DNA of 64,000 bases from Ophiosphaerella korrae (GCA_028456385.1 JALNQF010000001.1:1239583-1303582), one strand, 5' to 3'. Counted from the stretch's first letter, positions 42,658 to 52,266 are shown. The notes: a model not told the origin generated them from the letters alone. Numbers and translations: made by a program.

Positions 42658-43663
42658 TAACTAGCTTAAGTACTTTAATAAGTATATAAAGAACTAAGTA
42701 GTTAGTATATATTAGTTACTTATACTTAATAGTTATAAGAGCTACTACTTTCTTAAGTTTAATAAGATTTATAAAAAGAATAATATTTATATACTCTATA
42801 TACTAGTTTACTTATTTTACTTACTTTAACTTTTTAATATTAGCTACTTCTCTTTATTAAAGAAAGCGTATAGCTATTAAGTTAAAAGCTTAATCTAGAA
42901 CTATATTAATTATATTACTAAACTTAAATTCTTACTAGCTTTTTATATAGCCTTTAACTAAGCTTTTATAAGAGTAAATATTTACTTAGCTTTTTAAGCT
43001 ACTAGCTTTATTTTACTTTAACTAGAAGTAGTTATTTTAAGACTTAATATCTAGCTCTATATACTTACTCTAGCTACTTTAGCTTTACTAGAGGCTCTCT
43101 AGGTAGCTTATACGCTAAGTAACGTACGTAAACTAAAAGCTTAGTTAATACTTATATATAAGCGCGTACGCTAGTATAAGAGCTTATTACTAGTATTAAT
43201 TATTAATATAATTAATTAACTTAAAAAGAGAGCTTATATAATAATACTAGAAGCTAAGTTAATACGTAATTAGATCTCTAGTCTTAAGAGAGCTAATAAG
43301 GTAGCTAGCAAGTGTAAATTATAAAAAAAGAAGTAGATTTAGAAGGAAGAAGTCTTAATAAAGGGATAGGGAGAGGATTTAATTACTTAACTAGAGGCTA
43401 ATTACTAGATTAATCGTGAACAGCGCGAGAGTAGGCAGCGTTTAGGCTCAAGTCGCTAGGCTCGCGCACGCTATAAGAGGTACAGAGAGACTAGGCATAA
43501 CTTACGTTCGTGTAAAAGTAATGCAGTAGGTACTACTTGATTTAATATATCAATATATATACTCTACTCTACTACGTTGTTGAGTTGTGCACTCAAAGAG
43601 GTGCACAAAGTTGGTAGGGCTAGCCGCTCGCTTGTACTAGCCGCTCGCTTGTAAACCACGTTA

Positions 43664-45194
43664 CAGATTGTTACTATTTTTACATTGAGCGTTGCAAATT
43701 GTGCTGACAGGTTCTATCCACAAAGACCTTCTGCGCTCATGTTAACAGTAGTATTTTCTTCGCTCCAATAACGTGATTACATCTTTTTACTCATCGTAGC
43801 ATGTTACAAGGAATTATGACCACTAGTAACCCCGTAGGAGGATTCATGTTCGCCAATAACTAGGGAAACTCTGTATTAGCGGCATAGTCTGCGGGTTAGG
43901 CTTCATTAATGCAACCAACCTCTCGGTCGTGTTCGCCTTTATGCTTTCCCATTTTTCTCTCCAAAGGAAGGACCCATTGTTTGCGAGACAGGGTATGAGC
44001 GATCTTTTTGCTACCACTATATTGTGTCTTCTACTATGTACGCAAACAATCTCAATATTCTATCTATTAGTTTTTAAGTACATTACTAAATCTCTCGCTT
44101 TCGCCCGCCATATCCTTTCTGTGCGTTACATCATCTTTATTAACCTTGATATTACTCAATGGTGTTGTTATGCCCGCATGTGTTCTTGGATTTATCACAT
44201 ATTAATTTATCGATATACTCAGTATTTTCATGCTCCGTCTGGCTAGCAACATCATCATTCTTCCATTCTGTCTCTCTGTCTTCTATGTCGCTGTATATTA
44301 TGCTTGGGCCATCATCTGCGGAGTTTTCGATCCCAGAGCCTAATTCCGACTCCAACCGCTGCGAATCCAAGCAAAATATATATTTTTAAGATGGGGACAG
44401 GATTAGGTAGGTAAGGGCGAAATACCCAAGTTGTACTGTATTTTTTAGGCTGGATGAGGCAAGTTTGCCTTTGGAAGATAGATAGTCTATCTACCTGTAA
44501 TTAGCACCCAAAGCATGCTTTTAAACATTATATTTAGTTATCATCCCTACATTTGTAACGTCTTTCCCGAATTTTGGCTTCCTCGTATAGTTAGTGGATC
44601 ATTACACACTAATTTCGGCTTCTCGTCTGGTGCTATGCACGTCTGCCGAGTTCCGAGAGCACAGTGCTCGTCATTCTATCCATTCGAAACAGAAATGTGG
44701 ATCTTAGCAAAGGTGACTTGCGTTCCGCGCTGGCAACGTATCATACACGTTACCTACCTAATTAGGACTTCTCCCCAGAGTGAGCGTTTCTGTCCATGAA
44801 AGCTGTCAGAATGCTTGATTGATTGCCCCGAAAGCTTATCGGTGTGGCTGGGGAAGCTGAAGGATTGCTTACGCCCAGCCGCCATTTGAGTTTGGAGCCA
44901 GGTGCCTAGCGAAATGGCTTGACCAAAAGAGGTTGGTGGTTGCGGCTGATCAAACATCAGGAGTATAGAACGCAGCTTCAACAACACCGTCCGCATCGCC
45001 TGAGTGGTCTTTCTCTTACCAGTGTTCGTATTTTTGTGGCTGATTAGCCACGTTACGCTAACTGGAGCTCGGGTACTTCAATTGCTTGAGTTGAGTTGAA
45101 TTGAACCCAGAAAACTCGAACACATAAGCAATGCTCAGCCTTCAATACCTAGCTTTTGGCCCCACGCGCTTCTGACAGCCTCGCATCCACTAGG
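43664..45194. other. Intergenic DNA left of the CorA-like gene; no gene recognised
   Basis: Base composition becomes ordinary right after the pogo element. Only short ORFs occur (105 codons at 43,929-44,246 +, 94 codons at 44,515-44,799 +, and 72 and 80 codons on the minus strand). The 72-codon minus ORF has no ATG, and none shows a recognisable domain. No promoter-like or RNA feature could be supported except the TATA box at the right edge. Confidence 0.6.
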
Positions 45195-45202
45195 TATATA
45201 AG
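45195..45202 (+). promoter_or_regulatory. TATA box of the CorA-like gene
   Basis: TATATAAG lies 90 bases before the preferred ATG (45,285). Transcription would be expected to start about 30 bases downstream (near 45,225-45,230), which makes the earlier in-frame ATG at 45,225 unlikely to be used. Confidence 0.55.
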
Positions 45203-45284
45203 TAGCCCGCGACATCCCCAGTTTATGTTTCGAGATCATTGCAAGAGCAGCCGACTACGACAAGGCGAAGAGTGGTCAAAAATC

Positions 45285-47123
45285 ATGTCTTCCTTACCAC
45301 AAAATGGCGATGTCAAGCCTGTCAAATCTCATACCATAGAGTTAGGAGCCTGGTGGTCGCCGGAACACATACCAGATGGCCGTGTCTATCGCGATACTTA
45401 CAAGCACATTGGCGACGCTTATGACCGAGGACAGGATATTGCGGATGAATGGGAGATAAAAGACCCGTAAGTAGAAAATGGATCCTGGTAGGAAATCCCC
45501 TCATTACTGATCGTATACAGTGGAAGCAAAAGGATGCCATACCTTGCGCACATTAAGGCTCTAACACCTACCTGGAGAACATTACGCCATCTTTCTGATT
45601 GGATGGAAGTTGGCACCACGCCATTGAGATGGAGAGAGATGCAAAAATGTAAGGGTGAGCATGAAAAGCGAATCAACAAAACAAACATCACTTTTATCGA
45701 GTATCGGCCCGCATCAGCCCCTAAAGAGCAGGACATTGGCACACCAGTTGCGCTCAACGAAATGCTGCAATCACTTTCGCATGAGCCTGGCAAGGAAACT
45801 CCTCTTAGACTCTTCGTCGTCGAAGATCTCTCTCAGCAAGTTATTGAGCTCCTCGGATCAAGGTTCGATATAGATCCCATGTTTTTCCGCGAGCAGATCG
45901 ATGACTATGTTTGGTACAACGTGCGTGACCCGTGGGCGCAGCCTCCAAGTTTAATGTCCAACATGAAGCACCGCCAGTGGTTTCGGATACGCAACATGCG
46001 TCTCCGGTACTATAAGACGAAAGAGGAGTTTAAAGAAGCATGGAAAGAGACTAATACATGGAATGTACTCCGTCGACAGGACGAGGATTTCAATCATTGG
46101 AACTACGCGGATAGCAACCGTGCCGTGGTGTCTATCATGAGGACCCGTACATCGATGTGGATTGGAAAAGACAAACAATGCGGTAATGGTACCGTTGGCA
46201 TCATCTTGCTTGACCCAACGTCATCTCAAGGCCAGCCCCTCTGGTACGATCGCACGAACTGGCTTCCCACTCCAAAGATGAACGAGCCAGTTCCAACTGT
46301 CAAACAATCTGAATCCTGGTCCAAAGACATTGTTAACATGACCAAAACCTTCCCTTGGTTTGAAAAGACGGGAGGTCATGACATTACTTTGCAGGTCCTC
46401 GCCAAACCAACCCTTTACACGATCTGCGCAGAGTGGCTCGTCGTGTGTGATTATGTGCGGGCGCGATTAGGTCAGATTGAGCAGGAGCTTGAGACACCAG
46501 GCCTTTTTCGCTCTAAAGGCGATGATATTGACCGGTCGCTTAAACGCCTGCATACATGGCGGCGCCAGGTACCTATTTTCCGCGCCATGATCACGGAGAC
46601 ACTGGATCATGCCTTGCCCGCGGCGGCACGCCTTACATCTGATATGCCTCTACCTTCCGCCGTCCCAATCTCGCCTCTCTCCGCGATCCATAATCAGTCA
46701 ATTATCACTGATATGTCCATTATCAACTTCGATGATACCACAGGCTACGAGGATATAATCCCTGATTACCGCCGCGCGCTCGCCTCAGCGAATGAACTCC
46801 AAGAGCGCATTGACCGCCTTTCGGAGATTGTGACGTCGCAAATCAATATCGAGGATTCGCGAAGGGGTCTGGAAGAAAATCATAACATGGCGCGCCTCAC
46901 ATGGCTTGCAACGATCTTCATTCCATTGTCATTTATCAGCAGCATGTACAGCATGAATGAGGATATTGCATCGCTCAAGTCTACCTACGGTTGGTACTTT
47001 GCAACGGCAGTGCCGTTTACCCTTTTTGTGATGGCGATTGGGTGGTTTGTGTCTAAGCAATCAAATTTGAAGGTAGAGAAAAATGTAAAGTCGAAAACCA
47101 AGTCGGTACGAGGAGAAGACTAG
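45285..47123 (+). CDS. CorA-like Mg2+ transporter family protein
   Basis: Two exons, 45,285-45,466 and 45,521-47,123, joined over a 54-base intron (GTAAGT...TACAG) that removes an in-frame stop; the protein is 594 residues. The long N-terminal part is cytosolic and rich in charged and aromatic residues, with a predicted helical stretch before the membrane (about 475-515). Two membrane segments follow at the C terminus (about 520-536 and 552-570), the hallmark of CorA channels, which let Mg2+ or other divalent cations pass as pentamers. The signature G-M-N after the first segment reads S-M-N here (residues 538-540, in MYSMNED). The start at 45,285 is chosen because it has A at -3 and lies 90 bases after a TATA box; an in-frame ATG at 45,225 would add 20 residues. 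It converges with the MFS gene, 136 bases apart. Substrate is inferred from family only. Confidence 0.85.
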
Positions 47124-47259
47124 AACGTTGTTTGGTAATATTTCTCCACTTTGCCGATAGTTCATCTGCCAAGTATGCTCTTTGGTTATGGGGTTCCATT
47201 TGTAGGCGTTTGAACGACATGTCCGAGAGATATCTGAGAGGAAGACAATAATATAATCC

Positions 47260-48944
47260 TCATAATGTATACCTGAAATTAGGGTGCCGATGACCTAGTC
47301 TTCCCTCGTTCTCTTCGATAAGACGCTGGTCTCTCTCACCTCGATCCCGCCGGTTGTTTTCCCATTGCAAGTACACAATTTGCGCCACAGCAAGAATGAT
47401 GGTGAGTACGAATGCGCCTAAACTTATGGCATGCCCTAAAGTGTACTTTGGAGCATCGCGTTGAAGGTATATAAAAGTCCCAATACATGCAGAACAATTA
47501 GCAATCGATATTACGATTCCTACTGCGACCGCACGAACATAGTGTGGTGACACGTTGGAGATCCAGCCCTGAGGATGATTAGACAAATGCTTTAGGTTTT
47601 ACCGAACTGCTCACCATGATCATAGGGGACCCCTGGAAGACACTAATAGCAACCAAAAAAGTTCCGACATATCGTACAGCATTTGTTTTTGCTGCGAGTA
47701 GCATAATGTATCCGCCAATAATAAAGTAGCCGAGGTTTTTTACCTTGTCAGAGTGGTATGCTGTGATGATGACTGTGACAAATGCTGCCATATTGGGTGG
47801 CACGGTGAATAATTGAGCGGTGGTTGAACGGTAACCCATGCCAGAGATGATAGAGGGAAGAAACAGAGTGAAGCTCTGAATAGAGTTAGCTACGTCGAGG
47901 AAAACAGGCACACTTACATAAAGCGGCACGAGTAGGAAGAGCCACAGAAATGCGCAAAAGTAAGTTTGCGGACTCTTGAGTGCCATTTTCACCCAAAACC
48001 AACTAAGTTCCTCGTCATCAACTGTGGCGGCTGCAGTCGAGCTACCCGCATCAATGCTCATGCGGAGAAGTGCCCATTCCTTCTCTTCATCTGTGAGGAA
48101 GCCAGCGGCAGCCGGGGTATCTGGCATGCACCAGAAGCAGACAAGGCCGAAAGCAATTGGCATGCCACCTTCAACTACATCTTGGTAAGAAGATAGTTAG
48201 AGAAGTGGAATTGAATGATAAAGACCTACTGAAGAAAATCCACGGCCATTTTTTATACACCCCCACCTCGATCCTAGCTAAGCCACTCGCCAGCAAACCT
48301 CCAAAAGCCCCACTCAACGGTGCCGCACAGTAGAACAAGCCGTTTCTAAACATCATGTCATGTCGTGGATAAAACATGGCCAGGTAGATGATGACGCCAC
48401 CCAAAATGCCGCCTTCAAACAAGCCTAACAAAAGTCGACACACAATCAAGCCAGTAAACGAGGTAATGAAGCCCATGCATAGGCATACGATTCCCTAGCC
48501 AGTAATTAGAGACGGCAGGTAAATGCCGGCGCGAAAGCGTTTCACAAGCAGATTTGAAGGAACATCGACAAGGATGTATGTAATGTAGAAGACGAGGAGA
48601 GCGATATTGAACGAGGTGCCGGTAGTGATGTGCAAGTCACTGGTAAGGCCGGCAATGCGTGCGTTTCCGATGTTTGAACGATCGATGAAGGAGAAGAGCC
48701 AGATTCCGAAGAGCCAGGGTAGGATATGAAAGTCGAACTTGCGATTTAGACGTTTGTCGAGGGATACATTGGTAGCGTTGGAGAGCTCGAATTTGGGACT
48801 AGGTGGCGTTTTATCTGCATCTCCTCGCTTAAGCTGTTCTACAAGATCTTTGTCTTTTGTGTTCGACACTGCGGGAGACTTGGTGTGTTGTGGTGTGGTG
48901 TTGGTGAGTCTGACGGTGTTACAGAAGGCAACCCGTGTTCCCAA
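47260..48944 (-). pseudogene. MFS transporter, allantoate permease/Dal5 type, with in-frame TAG
   Basis: Coding segments on the minus strand: 48,944-48,230, 48,174-47,615 and 47,568-47,260, separated by introns of 55 (GTAGGT...TAG) and 46 bases (GTGAGC...CAG); together 527 codons, normal for this family. The motif F-I-D-R-S-N-I-G-N-A in the first membrane region, and the later segments with GLFEGG and P-W-I-F-F...EGG, mark the anion:cation symporter (Dal5/Tna1-like) group of the major facilitator superfamily, plasma-membrane uptake carriers for allantoate, nicotinate and similar organic anions. At 48,495-48,497 the codon is TAG where the family has Trp (LITG-W-GIV). No intron can remove it. 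The first exon also lacks an ATG in frame: it opens at TTG 48,944 after an in-frame stop. Either the gene is dead, or a 5' exon is unseen and the TAG is a polymorphism, sequencing error or readthrough. Confidence 0.75.
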
Positions 48945-49189
48945 GCGAGAAGGCTGTATAGGCTACTTGCACGCCGGCGATCTATGTCATAGAATAGGCA
49001 CGGGCGAGAGGATGAGGCCTACGTGCGGGGAAAAAGCAAGGGTTCGTGGTGGTGGTGGTAGTGGGGGAAGTTTGCCATTGCAGTTTTCTCTAACTAAAGA
49101 TCAGTCGAAACCGAAAAAGCTGCTTGATGGCACACAAAGAGTAATTTACCTAGGCTATTGATATACAAATGAAATACCTGGATCGAGTT
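48945..49189. other. Short intergenic region between two minus-strand genes
   Basis: 245 bases between the DGAT2-type gene's stop and the start of the MFS reading frame. A minus-strand ATG followed by a His-rich short frame (near 49,075, ending TAG near 49,020) exists, but it does not splice in phase into the MFS frame. A GGT/GGTGGT run lies near 49,040-49,070. Confidence 0.45.
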
Positions 49190-50509
49190 TTACTCTACGA
49201 TTTCGAGCTCGCCTTGGCGATGCTTGGCAAACGTGTCCTTGTGTTCCTCCCACAGCCTGAAAAGCTCAGCAATGTACTTTTCGTGGACTTGGTCAATGCG
49301 CTCATTGTCTGGATGCTTGTCCTGCATGACGCGGATAGGTCTGCCGACGACAATGTTGATGGGCCGGCGGTAGGGCATCATGCCAACGTCGTAGTTGAAG
49401 ATGCCTCGAGCGTGGAAGATTGGCACGGTGAAGCCCATGACCTTCTTGACCAGCATCTGGAGCTTGTGGACAAAGGGGTGTGAGTCGGTGTCGAGCTGGT
49501 CGTAGACGTCGTTTTCGCCAAAGGCCAGGACGGGCACGAGGTCGGCGCCGGTGCGAATGGCCATCTTGACGAAGCCCTTGCGGCGACGCAGCACGAGGCG
49601 AATGGTGCCGGGGCGAGCGTCGAGCGACTCACTAGCGCCGCCAACGACAATAGTGATGGCGCGGCCCATGCCCTCGCCATTGTGGCCGCCCTTGGACAGG
49701 ATATTCTGACAGGACTCGCGCGAGACTGAGGCCATGCCCAGCCGCAGGGCATACTCGCGGTAGATGGGGTAGCGGAAGTTGGAGTCGAGGGTCAGCAGGG
49801 CGTTGGTGATGCCGGGAAAGAGCTGGGAGAAGCCGAGGGCTTCGGTGGCAAAGGCGGCAAAGGCGCCATGGGAGATGATGCCATGCGGGTGGTAGCCAAA
49901 GATGTACTTGCGCGTAGGCTCCAGCTCCTGCGAGCGGTGCAGGCGGGCAGGGAAGTACGAGGCAAAGAGCGACCAGACCTTGAGGCGACGCAGGCGCTCG
50001 CTGCGCAGCGAGAGCTCGCCCGAGGTGCCGGCGTTAGAGAAGAGCACGTAGACGGTGTAGGGTAGCAGCAGCGGCCAGAGCAGGGGGATACTGCAGAGGA
50101 AGAAGAAGATGGCCAGCCCGCCGGCGATGCTAAGCGTGTGCATGAGCACCGCGAGTGTCTGCAGTCGGCGCTGGAGGGGTACGTTCATGGGCGCGAAGCG
50201 GATCCTGCTGGTCGCCCACCCGGCGCCCGCCTGCCGCCCAGACTTGAGCTGTGAGGGCGAGCCCGTCTTGACCACGCTCATCAATTGCGGCCGATCCGTC
50301 TGCTCGCCATGCTCGCCGTGCTTGCCACCCGAGCTGCGCGACCACTTGCGGCGGTGGCCCTTGGCCGTCGGGCTCTTGGGCGAGGCATCCAGGCCGACTC
50401 CTTCAAGGCTTTGCGTGCCGATACCATTGGCCGCATCTGCATATGATTTGGGCGTGAGGACCAGCTCTGCACGCGCTTCTGAGTCGGCCGGCTCAGGATT
50501 CAGCGCCAT
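49190..50509 (-). CDS. DGAT2: Diacylglycerol O-acyltransferase, DGAT2 family
   Basis: A single-exon gene of 439 residues starting at ATG 50,509. It makes triacylglycerol from diacylglycerol and acyl-CoA at the ER and lipid-droplet surface. Seen in the sequence: a hydrophilic, probably disordered N-terminal 100 residues; a hydrophobic hairpin at about 115-157; Y-F-P at 185-187; the catalytic H-P-H-G at 207-210; N-F-R-Y-P-x-Y-R-E-Y near 244-253; V-V-G-G-A-x-E-S-L at 288-296; R-K-G-F at 310-313; G-A-D-L-V-P-V with G-E-N-D at 321-334; H-x-R-G-I-F-N-Y at 366-373; and a C terminus ending E-L-E-I-V-E, typical of the family. A small Gly-rich insert (274-282) precedes the VVGGA motif. The gene is GC-rich. 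Its promoter faces the STK19-family gene, and a CT-rich run lies just upstream of the ATG. Confidence 0.93.
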   Translation of the reverse strand: MALNPEPADSEARAELVLTPKSYADAANGIGTQSLEGVGLDASPKSPTAKGHRRKWSRSSGGKHGEHGEQTDRPQLMSVVKTGSPSQLKSGRQAGAGWATSRIRFAPMNVPLQRRLQTLAVLMHTLSIAGGLAIFFFLCSIPLLWPLLLPYTVYVLFSNAGTSGELSLRSERLRRLKVWSLFASYFPARLHRSQELEPTRKYIFGYHPHGIISHGAFAAFATEALGFSQLFPGITNALLTLDSNFRYPIYREYALRLGMASVSRESCQNILSKGGHNGEGMGRAITIVVGGASESLDARPGTIRLVLRRRKGFVKMAIRTGADLVPVLAFGENDVYDQLDTDSHPFVHKLQMLVKKVMGFTVPIFHARGIFNYDVGMMPYRRPINIVVGRPIRVMQDKHPDNERIDQVHEKYIAELFRLWEEHKDTFAKHRQGELEIVE

Positions 50510-50819
50510 GTGTGAGCAGAAGGGGAGGCAATGGGGGAAGAGAGGGGAGATAGAAGAAGAAGGAGGAGGGACACGCTATGGCAGCCGTGACATGTCAATG
50601 TCGTGGGCGTGTTTTGTTGAACCGGAATGGCCAGGACAATGATAGGAATGACATCAGTTGTTGCGGCTGCCCGGAAAGACAGTGCCAAGACAGACGGCGT
50701 GGCGCCACACCGCCGACCTGCGCCACCGCCGCCTGATTCGCCACTTCTACGACATGTAAATGCTACTCGCGACTCCGCATTACACCATGTAGATACCTAT
50801 TCAATTCCCTCCCTCAGTC
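50510..50819. promoter_or_regulatory. Shared divergent promoter region (DGAT2-type / STK19-type genes)
   Basis: 310 bases between two outward-facing start codons. On the DGAT2 side, bases 50,518-50,570 are a purine-rich run on the + strand, that is, a CT-rich tract on the transcribed minus strand, common near fungal transcription starts. On the other side a pyrimidine run CCCTCCCTCAG ends two bases before the STK19-type ATG; it resembles a 3' splice site, but no upstream frame joins in phase. Confidence 0.5.
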
Positions 50820-51851
50820 ATGTCGTCGTCCGAAACTGCCGTCATGCAGCATATGCACATTATCCGCCACGGGATGTTCAGCGACTTGCCAGAACACCCT
50901 CGTCTCAGTTCCACACGCACCGCCCAAGTGCTCAACTTCCGTGCCAAACTGCCCCCCTTCGTGACCATAGCACATATCGATGCACTGACTACTTCGTCCA
51001 CCCGTCTGGAGCGTGACATTGCCGAGTTGGCTCAGGCTGGCTTCTTGCGAAGACTCACCATACCCCATCGTGGCCTTGGTGCTGCTGCTGCTGGTGACGG
51101 CATCGCAAGCGTGCACGAGTGGCAGGCGCTTGTCCAGGCTTGCCAACATCTTCCAGAGGGCCTCAAGCGTGCGTCGCAGCATCAGCCAGCCCCTATAACT
51201 ACCTACTGACACTCCACACAAGAAAAATATAATGCTATAATGGACGCAAATCCCACATCCGCCTCCATTCCAGGAACTGCCTTCACTCCTGCTGAAATCG
51301 CCAGTCTGACAGCTACCGGTTTCTTGACTTCAGCCACCACCGCCTCTTCCCGCTCATTATCCTTTGCCTCTCCGCCTACTACTTCTCTACCTTCCATCTC
51401 ATCCTCTGGCTCCCGCCACCCCGCAGGCTCCCTTGCTGCCGTAGGCGGCTCATCAGCAACTCAACATATCCACGGTGGCACCTCTCTCAACTCACCTCGC
51501 TTCTCTCTCTCTTGTTACACCTTATCTCTTCCAAACACTGGAACCCTCATCAAGCTTCTCGTTGATGCCCGAAATCACCTGCTTGGCATCTTGAGGCGAA
51601 CGACGCATAACGAGATGCCGCTCCATGTCCTACAGAACCGATGGAACGGCGGTCTTGCCGTGCGTAACGAGTGCCAACAGAGGAGAAAAGCGAAGAGAGA
51701 TTGCTTAGGCTTGCTGCCAAACCGTGTAAAAAAGTGGAAGGAATTCTATGGTTTGCGCTTTGAATGGATTTTGGAAGAGTGTGTTGGAGCGGGCTTAATA
51801 CATATATTTGAGACAGGGACCGTGAGAAAGGGCGTGCGAATTATAGATTGA
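50820..51851 (+). CDS. STK19: STK19-family (serine/threonine-protein kinase 19-like) winged-helix protein
   Basis: Two exons, 50,820-51,168 and 51,223-51,851, give 325 residues. The 54-base intron has GTGCGT at the donor, CTGAC as a likely branch site at 51,205-51,209 and AAG at the acceptor. The join E-G-L-K/Q-K-Y-N-A-I-M restores the family pattern. Recognisable fungal STK19 signatures: S-T-R-x-A-x-V-L-N-F-R, L-P-P-F-V-T-x-A-H-I-D-A-L, E-R-D-I-A-E-L-A-Q-A-G, then I-P-G-T-A-F-T-P, G-F-L-T-S, S-A-G-S-like Ser-rich linker with A-A-G-S-L-A-A-V-G-G, S-L-P-N-T-G, and the C-terminal K-K-W-K-E-F-Y-G-L and E-W-V/I-L-E-E-C-V-G-A-G-L. Human STK19 is now viewed as a DNA-binding winged-helix protein in transcription-coupled repair; this role is carried over by homology only. 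The N terminus is shorter than I remember for fungal homologues, so an upstream exon may be missing. Confidence 0.8.
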
Positions 51852-51944
51852 TGTCACTCCCAACTTTTGAGTAGAGAGTGTACATTAGCTATTACATAAT
51901 TATAGCACCGCTAAGAGTTGGATTATGCCAAAGCTACTCGAGAA

Positions 51945-52266
51945 CTAGTTGTTTGCCACGTCTCCGCACTGGGTCAAATCTGAGCACAAGGTTGTCTTTG
52001 CAAAGCCGATGAGCGAGCAGACTGTGAACAAAGGTCCATTGCATCCCATGGTTACGTTGCCGTTCAGACCAGCACTATAACTAAATTAGTCCATGACTTT
52101 CTTGGAGCAAAGATGGTAGCTCGACTTACAACTGAGATGTTTCATGGTAGATAGTCACCTTGAAACGGGCATAGCTGACCTTCTCCACGAAACCAAATAT
52201 ATATTGAGCATCAGAGCAGGGGTATAGGTCCCCTTGGACTGTTGTGGTGTTGTGTGTCCGATACAT
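51945..52266 (-). pseudogene. 3' part of a small cysteine-rich protein gene, cut at the repeat edge
   Basis: On the minus strand a frame runs from 52,266 (ATG) or earlier to 52,130, then over a 55-base intron (GTAAGT...TATAG, with the branch-like CTAAT) to 52,074-51,945, ending TAG. The product would be 88 residues with Cys at 17, 57, 65, 76 and 82, including M-G-C-N-G-P and L-C-S-D-L-T-Q-C. The clean intron and phase support a real gene. However, the first 9-10 codons lie inside the LTR that begins at 52,240, and no signal peptide is present. The likely reading is that a small, perhaps secreted, protein gene lost its 5' end when the LTR element inserted. I do not recognise the family. A chance ORF is the alternative. 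Confidence 0.5.

Larger units (their letters stand above)
27835..43540 (+). pseudogene. Pogo/Fot1-type DDE transposase, RIP-decayed and split
   Basis: The coding relic runs from about 27,835 (former ATG now ATA) to 28,595 and resumes at 42,663, ending at TGA 43,538-43,540. Joining across the Gypsy A insertion restores a continuous frame. Readable pieces: F-N-K-A-S-F at about 28,321 (the NFDEAGF catalytic motif, Asp to Asn), F-L-I-F-T-S-K near 28,480 (PPFLIFxGKHH), S-N-N-S before the break (SDNGW), L-L-I-L-N-S-Y-K-S after it (LLILDGHKSH), then S-L-L-K-K-A-Y (SPLKKAY) and a basic tail. At 43,472-43,513 a C-terminal zinc knuckle survives as Y-K-R-Y-R-E-T-R-H-N-L-R-S-C, consensus CxRCGETGHNxRxC, with Cys to Tyr and Gly to Arg changes. 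One frameshift lies near 28,350. No active protein is possible. Confidence 0.82.
27758..43661 (+). mobile_element. Pogo/Fot1-type DNA transposon, interrupted by two nested Gypsy elements
   Basis: Terminal inverted repeats: the right end (43,589-43,661) reads, in complement, TAACGTGGTTTACAAG followed by CGAGCGGCTAG; the left end (27,756-27,800) reads TAATATAGTCTATAAG followed by TAAGTAGCTAG, the same sequence after G-to-A and C-to-T change. A TA sits at each end (27,756-27,757 and 43,662-43,663), as expected for this superfamily. Removing Gypsy A and its 5-base duplication leaves about 1,837 bases, close to Fot1 size. The right-hand 270 bases are almost free of RIP. The right terminal repeat contains a 17-base tandem duplication (43,620-43,636 and 43,637-43,653). 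Confidence 0.85.

Noticed and set aside
1..43000. Mitochondrial origin or a centromere/telomere as an explanation for the AT-rich sequence.
   Set aside because: The AT richness is fully explained by RIPed retrotransposons with recognisable LTRs and pol motifs. No telomere repeat, satellite array or mitochondrial gene was seen.
43929..44389. Short ORFs on both strands near 43,929-44,389, including a hydrophilic acidic minus-strand frame of 72 codons.
   Set aside because: The minus frame has no ATG (it begins TTG), no recognisable domain, and no splice partner that I could find to the left. The + frames are low-complexity hydrophobic translations.
44754..44996. An 80-codon minus-strand ORF upstream of the CorA-like gene.
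   Set aside because: No domain, no signal peptide and no continuation by splicing; it overlaps the expected upstream region of the CorA-like gene.
45156..45284. Longer N terminus for the CorA-like protein from TTG 45,156 or ATG 45,225.
   Set aside because: 45,156 is TTG, and ATG 45,225 sits at the expected transcription start 30 bases after the TATA box. The added residues show no family match.
49378..50688. Several overlapping ORFs on both strands across the DGAT2-type gene and its promoter.
   Set aside because: They are Ser/Ala/Arg/Pro-rich shadows of a GC-rich coding sequence; only the 439-residue frame carries the family motifs.
50627..51016. A 129-codon + strand ORF starting at 50,627.
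   Set aside because: It runs in another frame through the STK19-type first exon and does not splice in phase to it; its translation has no family motif.
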